Assembly (NCBI RefSeq): GCF_015732285.1
Contig: NZ_WIQU01000022.1
Location: forward strand, 6,536-70,535
From: Pectinatus frisingensis
GTDB lineage: Bacteria > Bacillota > Negativicutes > Selenomonadales > Selenomonadaceae
Direction: 5' to 3'
Length of the DNA stretch: 64,000 nt
A program made the position numbers and the translations under genes. This document shows, one piece after another, positions 24,069 through 32,901 of the stretch (position 1 is its first letter; each line of letters begins with the position of its first letter). The notes beneath the pieces are model-generated. The model was not told where the DNA came from and searched no databases. It was given only the letters and a program-made list of their open reading frames with translations.

Positions 24069-24123
24069 AAGATCCAATTAAAAAGGGCTTTGCCTTTGGC
24101 AGAGTCCTTTTTAATTGGATCTT
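24069..24123. terminator. Long bidirectional terminator hairpin
   Basis: 26-nt arms beginning AAGATCCAATTAAAAAGG around a TTT loop. The two unmatched positions are G-U wobbles in plus-strand RNA but mismatches in minus-strand RNA, so it is better for the cupin transcript. The left part serves the cupin gene; its right arm covers the last codons and stop of the convergent MFS gene. Confidence 0.8.
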
Positions 24124-25301
24124 TTAGGGTGGTATATCATCACACGGCACCATACGGCATTAAGCAATAATAAAAGCGCTGTTATAAAAAAAACATTTTT
24201 GATACCAATAAGTGCCGCAAGATGCCCACCAAGGAACGAACCGGCAAACATCCCCAAAAACTGTGCGGATTGATTAAATCCGTAGATGCGTCCCAGACAG
24301 GCTGAAGGGGTATATTGGCGGATAAGATTGTTTACTGAAGGGAGAAGGCCGGCTGTTGCGATACCGAGGATAAAACGAAGTGCGCCGAGTTCAGCAGGAG
24401 TTCGCACGAACCCCTGCAGGATAAAAGAGCAGCCACTTAATAACAGTGAGATAAAAAGTATTTTTTGTGAACCAATGGTATCGGCCAGCCGTCCAATGCG
24501 TGATGCCGAAAGCATGCTGGCAAAACCGGCACAGGAAAAAACAATTCCGGCTATGAGTGCCAGATGTTCGGGTGAGGCAGCTAATTGCGCTATATATACG
24601 GTAATGATTGGTTGAATGGACATTAGTGCGAACTGCATAATAAGTGTCGTGACAAAAAGGCCGATAATTAATTTTTTATCTGGAAGTGCATTAAAGGTGC
24701 GGCTTAATGTCAAGGCAGCGATTTGTGGCTGTGGATGGAAATTTTCTTTGAGAAGAAAAAGCAGCAAAAAACCGACAAAACAACAGGCACCGATTATAAA
24801 AAAATTTTCCCGATAACCGACTGTTTCAGATAATAGACCGCCAAATAACGGTCCCAGCAGTGCACCACTTACCTGTGATGTAAAAAATATACCCAAAGCC
24901 CAGCCAGAATGTTCTTTCGGAGTGGATTGAGCAATAAGGGGGATTATTGCTGCCTGAAAACCACTCATAGCTCCCTGGGCGAGACGCAGCCCGGCAAGCT
25001 GGTATACATTTTGGGCGAGCCCCATTCCCACCATAATAATGCCAAGCCATAAACTGGCACGCAGGGTCATGGGTTTGCGTCCGTATTTATCTGATAAGCG
25101 TCCCCATATGGGAGAAAAAATTGCCAGGCTGATGAAATTGCAGCTGAAAATGATTCCTGACCAGCGTTCTATTTCCTGAAAATTGTTAATACCTAGTGAT
25201 TCAATATAAAGTGGTAAAATAGGTGCCATTTGGCTCATGCCAACAGATACAATAAAACTTGCACAACAGCAAATCGCAAGATTTCGTTTCCAGATTTCCA
25301 T
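24111..25301 (-). CDS. MFS efflux transporter, DHA1 type
   Basis: A 396-residue protein with about 12 membrane helices in two halves, a motif A variant (IWGRLSDKYGRKP near residue 60) and an echo in the second half (ASRIGRLADTIGSQK). Its closest pattern is drug:H+ antiporters of the 12-helix family (TetA/Bmr-like). The substrate cannot be told. ATG 25301 has GGCAGG 9-10 nt upstream, while the further TTG at 25334 has none. It is divergent from a MATE exporter gene, so two efflux genes share one intergenic region. Confidence 0.87.
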   Translation of the reverse strand: MEIWKRNLAICCCASFIVSVGMSQMAPILPLYIESLGINNFQEIERWSGIIFSCNFISLAIFSPIWGRLSDKYGRKPMTLRASLWLGIIMVGMGLAQNVYQLAGLRLAQGAMSGFQAAIIPLIAQSTPKEHSGWALGIFFTSQVSGALLGPLFGGLLSETVGYRENFFIIGACCFVGFLLLFLLKENFHPQPQIAALTLSRTFNALPDKKLIIGLFVTTLIMQFALMSIQPIITVYIAQLAASPEHLALIAGIVFSCAGFASMLSASRIGRLADTIGSQKILFISLLLSGCSFILQGFVRTPAELGALRFILGIATAGLLPSVNNLIRQYTPSACLGRIYGFNQSAQFLGMFAGSFLGGHLAALIGIKNVFFITALLLLLNAVWCRVMIYHPKRSN

Positions 25302-25430
25302 TATAATACGCCTGCCATTTTTAAATTGGTTCAATAATAACTCATATCGTGCAGGTTTATTACATTACGGCTGTATTTGAGGAATAATACATTGCTTGAA
25401 ATGAGCTTTAAATTTATGTTATGATTGCGA

Positions 25431-25450
25431 TAGTAAATATATATTTACTA
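25431..25450. promoter_or_regulatory. Perfect 20-bp palindrome before the MATE gene, probable operator
   Basis: TAGTAAATATATATTTACTA is a perfect palindrome 60 nt before the MATE start. Upstream TTGCTT (25393) and TATGTT (25416) with 17 nt between them would place it at the transcription start; a TATAAT directly follows it at 25451. Either way, a bound repressor would block the MATE promoter. Confidence 0.5.
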
Positions 25451-25509
25451 TATAATATGCAGGGGAAAAAGTAAATATATATAAATTAATTTAGAACTGG
25501 GGAATTTTA

Positions 25510-26856
25510 ATGACTAAAGATTTAACATCAGGCGGGCCGGCAGGCTTGATATTTTCTTTTGCTGTGCCACTTATTGCCGGCAATGTTTTTCAACAGATGT
25601 ACCTGTTAGTAGACACGCTTATTGTCGGCCGGTTTTTAGGCGTCAGCGCTTTAGCGGCAGTGGGTTGCTGTGGTTGTCTGATGTTTTTACTGGTGGGGTT
25701 TGTTATGGGGTTTACGAGTGGGTTATCCATTTATACCGGACAGTGTTTCGGGGCAGGTAATTTTACCGGAGTGAGACAAAGTGCGGCAGCTTGTTTATTG
25801 ATAAGTTTAGCTGCCACGCTTATATTAACATTGCTGGGAATATTATCGGCCAGACCGATGCTGGTTTTTATTCAGACACCACCGGATGTAATTGATATGG
25901 CATATTCATTTATCAGTATTATTTATGCCGGGGCTGGTGCATTAATAATGGTTAATATGATGATGAATTTTATCAGGGCATTGGGTGACAGTAAAACGCC
26001 TTTATATTTTTTAATTTTTGGCACGGTGGCTAATATAGTTTTGGAGATAATATTTATTCCGATGTTGGGGCTGGGAGTTGCTGGGGCCGCAGAAGCAACA
26101 GTGATCTGTCAAGTAATTTCGGTTGCTCTATGTTTTTGGTACATTGCTAAAAAAATGCCATTGTTATGGATAAGACGTGAAGACTGGCATCTGTCATGGA
26201 ATTTTATTTGGCAGCATTTGCGGATAGGGCTGCCAATGGGGTTTCAAGCTTCGGTAATAGCATTGGGGGCAATAATATTACAGATATCTTTAAATAATCT
26301 GGGTGAAACAGCGATTGCTGCTTATGCCGCTGCACAAAAGATCGACTCTATAGCAGTCATGCCGATGATGTCTTTCGGTATGGCAATGGCCGCTTATACA
26401 GCGCAAAATTACGGCGCTAAAAAAATTTCCCGTATTGATGAGGGCGTACGAAAATGCATGCTGATGTCGGGCGGATTTGCTGTTGGTATTGCGATTATAT
26501 TGATAACACTCAGCCCATTGATGCTGGAGCAGTTTGTCGGACCGGGTCAGACAAAAGTTATTGAGTATGGGCATTTATATTTAATAATTGATGGGATAAA
26601 TTATATTATTTTGTCATTGCTGTTTATTTATCGATTTACATTGCAGGGGCTGGGCCAAAGTATTGTTCCCACTATTGCCGGTATTATGGAGCTGGTCATG
26701 CGTGGCATAGCAGCGGTGTTCCTTGTCAATGCATGGGGTTATATCGGAGCCTGCCTGGCTAATCCGTTAGCATGGATAGGATCATGTCTGCCGCTGGCAA
26801 TGATGTATTATTATACGCGCCGCAGTCTGGGCAGATCTTATAAAGCAGCTCATTGA
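25510..26856 (+). CDS. MATE-family Na+/H+:drug antiporter
   Basis: A 448-residue protein with 12 predicted helices in two homologous halves. The N-terminus TKDLTSGGPAGLIFSFAVPL and QQMYLLVDTLIVGRFLGV are typical of the DinF/NorM superfamily, clostridial branch. It exports cationic compounds or drugs with cation influx. The GGGG site 8 nt upstream sets ATG 25510. It is probably controlled through the 20-bp palindrome upstream; no regulator gene is next to it. Confidence 0.9.
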   Translation: MTKDLTSGGPAGLIFSFAVPLIAGNVFQQMYLLVDTLIVGRFLGVSALAAVGCCGCLMFLLVGFVMGFTSGLSIYTGQCFGAGNFTGVRQSAAACLLISLAATLILTLLGILSARPMLVFIQTPPDVIDMAYSFISIIYAGAGALIMVNMMMNFIRALGDSKTPLYFLIFGTVANIVLEIIFIPMLGLGVAGAAEATVICQVISVALCFWYIAKKMPLLWIRREDWHLSWNFIWQHLRIGLPMGFQASVIALGAIILQISLNNLGETAIAAYAAAQKIDSIAVMPMMSFGMAMAAYTAQNYGAKKISRIDEGVRKCMLMSGGFAVGIAIILITLSPLMLEQFVGPGQTKVIEYGHLYLIIDGINYIILSLLFIYRFTLQGLGQSIVPTIAGIMELVMRGIAAVFLVNAWGYIGACLANPLAWIGSCLPLAMMYYYTRRSLGRSYKAAH

Positions 26857-27071
26857 ATAATGATTTTAATAATATATAATTTAGCTTTGTTTTTTAAAGG
26901 GAAAATTTATCTTTATAACGAATAAATAATAGCAGCATAAATGATGGTTTTATTTGACAGTTGCTCAAAATGGCTTGTGAGATAATAATGTGACAATGGT
27001 AAAATACAATGTTCCGGTAACTGCCAGATATAGTATAGTCAGGCATAATTGGTAGAAGGGAATGATAAAGC

Positions 27072-28424
27072 ATGGAATTAAAACGTACAGCATTTAAGGC
27101 TTATGATATTCGCGGAAAATATCCAAGTGAGGTAAATGAGGAACTAGCTTATCGAATAGGTCGGGTGTTTGTTGATATTTTTAATAGCAAAAGGGTAGTA
27201 GTGGGCAATGACATCAGATTGTCAGGACCTAAAATCAAAGCAGCATTGATACGCGGTCTGACGGAAATGGGGTGTGATGTTGTTGACATCGGAGAATGTG
27301 GCACGGAAATGATTTATTTTGCCACATATTTTTTGCAGCTCGATGGTGGAATAATGATTACTGCCAGCCATAATCCAAAAGATTATAATGGAATGAAGCT
27401 GGTCAGACAAGGTGCCCGCCCAATAAGTTCTGATACGGGACTTAAAAGAATAGAAGAAAAAGTTATCAATGGTGAGCTGGGTCGTCTGGCACTCAGACAC
27501 GGCCTTGTAAGTCAGAAAAATATTATGAATGAATATGTTGAACATATTTTAGGCTATGTCGATAAAAAGGTATTGAAACCGTTGACGGTAGTTGTTAATG
27601 CCGGTAATGGCGCCGCCGGTCCGGTACTTGATGTCATGGAAAAATTTTTACCGTTTAAGTTTATAAAAATTTATAATGAACCGGATGGCAATTTTCCCAA
27701 TGGGGTTCCCAATCCGCTGCTTCCGGAAAATCGCGCGGCTACAGCACAGGCTGTACGCGAAAATAAAGCTGATATTGGTGTGGCTTGGGATGGAGATTTT
27801 GACAGGTGCTTTATTTTTGATGAAAAAGGCAGTATGATCGAAGGGTACTATATTGTTGGTTTTTTGGCAAAAGCATTTTTGGAAAAGACACCGGGAGCGA
27901 AGATAATATATGATCCGCGTCTGATTTGGAATACGATCGAAATTGTTAAGGAAGCCGGTGGTATACCCGTTATGTGCAAGAGTGGACATGCGTTTATCAA
28001 AGAAAAAATGCGTCGGGAAAATGCGATTTATGGCGGCGAGATGTCAGCACATAATTATTTTCGGGAGTTTACATTTTGCGACAGTGGTATGATAACGTGG
28101 CTTTTAGTGGCAGAATTATTGTCAAAAGCAGACAGACCGCTTTCGGCGTTGCTGACTGAACGTATGCAGCGATATCCGATAAGCGGTGAAATTAACAGTA
28201 CGGTAAAAGATGCCGAAGCTGTAATGAAAAAAATTGAGGAATTATACGGCAGGACTGGTAAGGTTGATAAAACAGATGGACTGAGCGTAGCTTATGATAA
28301 TTGGCGCTTTAATCTGCGTATTTCGAATACTGAACCGGTGATTCGCCTTAATGTAGAATCGCGTGGTGACAAGAAATTGCTCGAAGTTAAAACTAATGAA
28401 CTGCTTAATATTATAAGAGCATAA
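27072..28424 (+). CDS. manB: Phosphomannomutase/phosphoglucomutase
   Basis: A 450-residue alpha-D-phosphohexomutase: catalytic phosphoserine loop TASHNPKDYNGMK (Ser near 99), metal loop DGDFDRC (near 238), the sugar-binding GGEMSAHNYF (near 321) and phosphate-binding SNTEPVIRLNVES near the C-terminus. It converts mannose-6-phosphate or glucose-6-phosphate to the 1-phosphates for ManC and GalU. It leads a cluster with galU and pgi. The GGEMSAHNYF type indicates the dual PMM/PGM (AlgC) group, so the gene name is by role. AGAAGGG before ATG 27072. Confidence 0.9.
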   Translation: MELKRTAFKAYDIRGKYPSEVNEELAYRIGRVFVDIFNSKRVVVGNDIRLSGPKIKAALIRGLTEMGCDVVDIGECGTEMIYFATYFLQLDGGIMITASHNPKDYNGMKLVRQGARPISSDTGLKRIEEKVINGELGRLALRHGLVSQKNIMNEYVEHILGYVDKKVLKPLTVVVNAGNGAAGPVLDVMEKFLPFKFIKIYNEPDGNFPNGVPNPLLPENRAATAQAVRENKADIGVAWDGDFDRCFIFDEKGSMIEGYYIVGFLAKAFLEKTPGAKIIYDPRLIWNTIEIVKEAGGIPVMCKSGHAFIKEKMRRENAIYGGEMSAHNYFREFTFCDSGMITWLLVAELLSKADRPLSALLTERMQRYPISGEINSTVKDAEAVMKKIEELYGRTGKVDKTDGLSVAYDNWRFNLRISNTEPVIRLNVESRGDKKLLEVKTNELLNIIRA

Positions 28425-28467
28425 ATACAGATACTTGGATAAAATAAAATGATGGCAGGTAATTTTT

Positions 28468-29358
28468 GTGCAGAAAAAAATAAGAAAAGCAATAATTCCG
28501 GCAGCCGGTCTGGGAACGAGGTTCCTTCCGGCGACAAAGGCCCAGCCTAAGGAAATGCTGCCAATAGTTGATAAACCGGCAATACAATTTATTATCGAGG
28601 AAGCTATTGCATCGGGTATTGAAGAAATCCTGGTAATAACCGGGCGTAATAAACGCTCGATTGAAGATCATTTTGATCGATCTTTGGAATTAGAAATGCA
28701 GCTTAAGGCCAAGGGAAAATATGAAATGCTCAAGATGATCGAAGAAATTTCAAGTATATCGCTGCATTTTATTAGGCAAAAAGAGGCACGGGGGTTGGGA
28801 CATGCTGTTTTGTGTGCCAAACAATTTGTCGGGAATGAACCATTTGCTGTATTATTGGGCGATGATTTGGTGGATTCTGAGGTACCGTGTCTGTTGCAAT
28901 TGATAAAGGCTTATGATGATTTGGGTGGCAGTATTCTGGGAGTCCAGGAAGTTCCTCATTCGCAGGTCTGTAACTATGGTATTGTTGATCCTGTGCGGGT
29001 GAAGGATAATGTATGGCAGGCAAAAACCCTGGTGGAAAAACCGGCAATAGATAGGGCTCCGTCAAATCTGGCTGTTTTGGGACGTTATATTTTGCAACCG
29101 CAGATTTTTGAAATATTGGAGCATACGGTACCGGGTAGTGGTAATGAGATACAGTTAACAGATGCTATTCGTGAACTGGGCAGTAAACAAAAAGTATTTG
29201 CCCTCAATTTTTCCGGACGACGCTATGACATTGGTGATAAAGAGGGTTTTTTAGAGGCAACTGTGGAGTATGCATTAAAACGTCCGGAATTACGGGATAG
29301 ATTTATGGCTTATATGATGCATACTATTGGGCCATTATTGTTAAAAGAAGAACAGTGA
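28468..29358 (+). CDS. galU: UTP-glucose-1-phosphate uridylyltransferase
   Basis: A 296-residue GalU: IPAAGLGTRFLPATKAQPKE at the N-terminus, the AVLLGDDLV loop (near 130) and the LVEKP motif (near 191). It makes UDP-glucose for glycans. The start is GTG 28468, preceded by GGCAGG. It sits 43 nt after the phosphohexomutase and 14 nt before pgi, so the three form an operon around hexose phosphates. Confidence 0.95.
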   Translation: MQKKIRKAIIPAAGLGTRFLPATKAQPKEMLPIVDKPAIQFIIEEAIASGIEEILVITGRNKRSIEDHFDRSLELEMQLKAKGKYEMLKMIEEISSISLHFIRQKEARGLGHAVLCAKQFVGNEPFAVLLGDDLVDSEVPCLLQLIKAYDDLGGSILGVQEVPHSQVCNYGIVDPVRVKDNVWQAKTLVEKPAIDRAPSNLAVLGRYILQPQIFEILEHTVPGSGNEIQLTDAIRELGSKQKVFALNFSGRRYDIGDKEGFLEATVEYALKRPELRDRFMAYMMHTIGPLLLKEEQ

Positions 29359-29372
29359 AAGGGTGTTGGTAA

Positions 29373-30836
29373 ATGAGCTTAAAATTGAAATCGGGTTTTG
29401 AATTTGATTATGAAAATCTTGTTGGTGAGGGACGTGTGACCAGGGATGATGTAGAGCAACTGGCACCACAATTAGGTAAGGCTCATAAGGCAATGGACAC
29501 TATGCGTAAAACTGGTGTAATCAAAGCACATTTATCAAAAGATGGTACACCGGAAAAGGTATTGTTCAGTCAGCTGCCATATGTTGAAAAAGGAAACCTT
29601 AATTCCCCGGAATCGATTGATCGTCTTAAAAAATTTGGACAGTCAATGCGAAATCGTATTGATACGGTTATTTCATTGGGAATAGGCGGTTCTTTTTTAG
29701 GTAATAAGGTTTTGTTTGATGTGCAATGTGGCAGCTTTTGGAATATGAAAACACGGGAAGAACGCGATGGTTATCCTCGGGTATTTTTTAGTGGTAATAA
29801 CATTGATCCGCGCAGCACAAAGGATTTAATTGACTATATAAACCATGCTGCTGATATGGCAATGCATCACGATAAAAAAAATCCGCATAAATATAAGGTT
29901 ATGCTGATTTGTATTTCTAAATCAGGTGGCACACTTGATACGATGTCTAATTTTATGGTTATTTATGATGCATTAATGAATAATCCAAATGTTGAGGTCG
30001 AAGTAACTGCTGTTACTGATCCCAATACAGAAAAACCAACATTGCTAAAAAAAATGGCCATGGAAAATAAGTGGGAAAGTTTCGCTGTACCGGATGGTGT
30101 TGGCGGACGTTTTACTATTTTTTGTGAAGTAGGATTGGTTTTGGGAGCAGCAGTAGGTTTTGATATTGAGGCTTTTCTGGCTGGTGCGAAACAGATGGAT
30201 ATTGATTGTCAAAATGATGATATATGGCAGAATCCGGCTATGCTTAATGCTGCACTGAAATTTATCGCATCGGAAAAATATGGACGTAGTGAAGAAGTTA
30301 TGATGCCATATGGGGATTATCTTGAATCCGTTTCGATGTGGTATATTCAGCTGCTGGCTGAATCACTTGGGAAACAATTCAATAAAGAAGGAAAAGAAGT
30401 CTGCTACGGACGGACTCCGATTGTGGCCTTGGGAACACGTGATATGCATTCACAAACGCAGCAGCATCAAGAAGGTCGTCTTAATAAGATAGTACAGTTT
30501 ATCCGTATTGAAAAATGGACAAATGATTTAACCATTCCCAATGTCTTTCCGCAGGCCCATAAACTTGCCGATATAGCAGGAGTGACTATGGGACAGGCAT
30601 TGGAAGTGGCACGACAGTCAAATGCTGATGCACTTGCGTCAAATGGCCGTTTTAATGCATTGTTTAGTCTGCCGGAATTGAATGCTTATTATCTTGGTCA
30701 GCTTTTGTATATGTTGGCTTTATCTGTTGCGTATGAAGGGGAATTGGCCGATGTCGATGCATTTAATCAGCCGGGTGTTGAAGCCTATAAACGTATTATG
30801 GGTCCGAAGCTTCAACAGGTAAAAAGCAGGGGATAA
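29373..30836 (+). CDS. pgi: Glucose-6-phosphate isomerase
   Basis: A 487-residue protein with PGI fold marks: VISLGIGGSFLGNK (near 107), CISKSGGTLDTM (near 183), GVGGRFTIFCEVGL (near 246) and QQHQEGRLN (near 368). It interconverts glucose-6- and fructose-6-phosphate. This length and the QTQQHQEG form fit the type found in some Firmicutes. It ends the phosphohexomutase-galU-pgi operon; the next terminator is at 30940. Confidence 0.93.
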   Translation: MSLKLKSGFEFDYENLVGEGRVTRDDVEQLAPQLGKAHKAMDTMRKTGVIKAHLSKDGTPEKVLFSQLPYVEKGNLNSPESIDRLKKFGQSMRNRIDTVISLGIGGSFLGNKVLFDVQCGSFWNMKTREERDGYPRVFFSGNNIDPRSTKDLIDYINHAADMAMHHDKKNPHKYKVMLICISKSGGTLDTMSNFMVIYDALMNNPNVEVEVTAVTDPNTEKPTLLKKMAMENKWESFAVPDGVGGRFTIFCEVGLVLGAAVGFDIEAFLAGAKQMDIDCQNDDIWQNPAMLNAALKFIASEKYGRSEEVMMPYGDYLESVSMWYIQLLAESLGKQFNKEGKEVCYGRTPIVALGTRDMHSQTQQHQEGRLNKIVQFIRIEKWTNDLTIPNVFPQAHKLADIAGVTMGQALEVARQSNADALASNGRFNALFSLPELNAYYLGQLLYMLALSVAYEGELADVDAFNQPGVEAYKRIMGPKLQQVKSRG

Positions 30837-30939
30837 TTATAAAACATTTGTTTTAAGATGAAACTAATGCAGTAAGTTTTTTTGTCAGCTGTCCTGGCAG
30901 TTTTATTTGATGGTATTTGTGTATAGAAGAAATTCGAAA

Positions 30940-30990
30940 AATAACCCCACATTATCCGGCTATATTATGGAAAGAATAATGTGGGGTATT
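30940..30990. terminator. Bidirectional terminator between pgi and pckA
   Basis: Stem AATAACCCCACATTAT paired with ATAATGTGGGGTATT, followed by a T-rich run (TTTTAG) on the plus side and by A/T-rich DNA on the other side. It serves the convergent pgi and pckA genes. Confidence 0.8.
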
Positions 30991-31038
30991 TTAGTTATTA
31001 TTATACAAAAACAGCGGTAAGATGAAATATCTTGTTAA

Positions 31039-32610
31039 TTAAATGCTTGGCCCCATGCTGAGAATGTCTTCATCAATTTCACCTTTAAATTTTTTAACAT
31101 TTTTATTGAATAGGCCGACTAACTTAGCAGCCTGGCGTTTATAAGCTGCCTTGTCAGCCCAGGTATTGGCTGGTTTCAGAATGTCACTGGGTACATCCGG
31201 ACAATAGTCCGGTACTTCTATCTTGAAGATAGGGTCTGGTATCCAGCCTACACTGTCAAGTTTACCGTCTAGTGCTGCTGAAAGCATTGCCCTGGTGAAT
31301 TTTAATTTCATTCTTGACCCTATTCCGTAAGGACCACCTGTCCAGCCGGTATTGACCAGGTAAACCTTAGTATTATGTTCCTTTATTTTTTGTTCAAGCA
31401 GACGGGCGTACTTTAATGGTGGCAGCGGTAAAAATGGTTCACCAAAACCGATAGAGAAAGTTGCCTGCGGTTCAACAATACCGCGTTCAGTACCGGCTAC
31501 CTTACTGGTGTAACCGGATAGAAAATGATACATGGCCTGCTTAGGATTGAGTCTTGAAATCGGCGGTAATACACCAAAAGCATCTGCTGTTAAGAAAATG
31601 ACAGCTGTCGGATGTCCGGACATACTTGGATGGATTGCATTGGGAATATATTCCAAGGGATAAGCCACACGGGTATTTTCCGTATATTTGGCATCATCAT
31701 AGTCTTCCTGGCGGGTACGGGGATTAAGAACGACATTTTCCAATACAGAACCATATTTAATTGCCCTGTATATTTCCGGTTCGCTGTCTTCTGTCAAATG
31801 AATACATTTGGCATAGCAGCCACCTTCAATATTAAAGATACCATGTTCACTCCAGCCATGTTCATCATCACCAATCAGACTGCGGTGCGGATCTGCCGAT
31901 AGTGTAGTTTTACCGGTGCCGCTTAAGCCAAAGAAGATAGCTGTTTTACCGTCTTTACCTACATTAGCCGAGCAATGCATTGATAAAATACCTTTTTGCG
32001 GCAGGAGATAGTTCATTACTGAAAAGATAGATTTTTTCATTTCACCGCAATATTTGGTTCCACCGATTAAAACCATTCTGTAATCAAAGTTTATTATTAC
32101 AAATGCTTCGGAATGTACTGAATCTTCCATCGGATTTGCCTTTACGCTGGGAAAACATACAAGGGTGAAACCTTCCGGCGTAGTTGGCGGAGTTTCTGGT
32201 TTTATGAACAGTTCCTTTAGAAAAAGATGCTGTGCCGCGGTTTCTGTTATACATTTTACCTGTAGACGGTGGTCCGGATCGGCACCAACATAATTATCAC
32301 TGACGTAAAGCCGATGATTTTTAGCAAAGTTTTTCATTTTTGCGTACAATCGTTCAAAAGTTCGTTCTGTACATGGGGCGTTATTAGTCCAGCTTATGAT
32401 ATTGTGTACGGCAGGAGTATCAACGATAAATTTATCCTTGGGGGAGCGGCCGGTATATTTGCCGGTGTATATGCAGATCGCTCCACGTTTGGAAAGTACG
32501 GCCTCTTTGTTTATTATAGCTTCTTCAAATAATTCCGATACGCTTAAATCACGTGATACCATACGTGCAACAGATAAAATATCAGCAGCTGAAAACTTTT
32601 TATTTTCCAT
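31039..32610 (-). CDS. pckA: Phosphoenolpyruvate carboxykinase (ATP)
   Basis: A 523-residue ATP-dependent PEPCK: YTGRSPKDKF (near 50-59), the P-loop GLSGTGKTTLS (near 230) followed by DDEHGW, and the C-terminal NTGWTGGPYG motif. It links oxaloacetate and PEP; in succinate/propionate fermenters it often fixes CO2 in the PEP to oxaloacetate direction, which fits with DctA. ATG 32610 is chosen (AAGGA about 11 nt upstream) over an in-frame TTG 9 nt earlier. Divergent from alaS. Confidence 0.95.
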   Translation of the reverse strand: MENKKFSAADILSVARMVSRDLSVSELFEEAIINKEAVLSKRGAICIYTGKYTGRSPKDKFIVDTPAVHNIISWTNNAPCTERTFERLYAKMKNFAKNHRLYVSDNYVGADPDHRLQVKCITETAAQHLFLKELFIKPETPPTTPEGFTLVCFPSVKANPMEDSVHSEAFVIINFDYRMVLIGGTKYCGEMKKSIFSVMNYLLPQKGILSMHCSANVGKDGKTAIFFGLSGTGKTTLSADPHRSLIGDDEHGWSEHGIFNIEGGCYAKCIHLTEDSEPEIYRAIKYGSVLENVVLNPRTRQEDYDDAKYTENTRVAYPLEYIPNAIHPSMSGHPTAVIFLTADAFGVLPPISRLNPKQAMYHFLSGYTSKVAGTERGIVEPQATFSIGFGEPFLPLPPLKYARLLEQKIKEHNTKVYLVNTGWTGGPYGIGSRMKLKFTRAMLSAALDGKLDSVGWIPDPIFKIEVPDYCPDVPSDILKPANTWADKAAYKRQAAKLVGLFNKNVKKFKGEIDEDILSMGPSI

Positions 32611-32839
32611 CTTGATCAACTTCCTTCACTAAAGATATCAGATATCATTTTTACTTCGTCTGATTTGATATACTATACTTCTATTTTTTTAATACAAATC
32701 CTTCTAAATTTTTCAATAATTAAGATTAATTTATATAAACTATTATAAAATAATCTTAAACTATTTATAATAACGGTTTGCATTTATGCGATAAATGATA
32801 CTTTCTTATAATACACTGTTTATGCAAAATCATGAATAA

Positions 32840-32868
32840 TTGACTTTATAGGGGGATTTTTATATAAT
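32840..32868 (+). promoter_or_regulatory. alaS promoter
   Basis: TTGACT (32840-32845), a 17-nt spacer and a perfect TATAAT (32863-32868). The start codon is only 33 nt further on, so the transcript has a very short leader with no room for a T-box. Confidence 0.7.
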
Positions 32869-32901
32869 TAGATATATTTGTAACCTTGGAGGTAGAAAAT
32901 T

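Noticed and set aside
28468-29358. RmlA (glucose-1-phosphate thymidylyltransferase), as rmlD is nearby
   Set aside because: The PAAGLGTRFLPATKAQPKEM start and the rest are of GalU type.
32620-32840. T-box or other riboswitch before alaS
   Set aside because: No T-box sequence or specifier-loop structure was seen, and the promoter lies downstream of this area.
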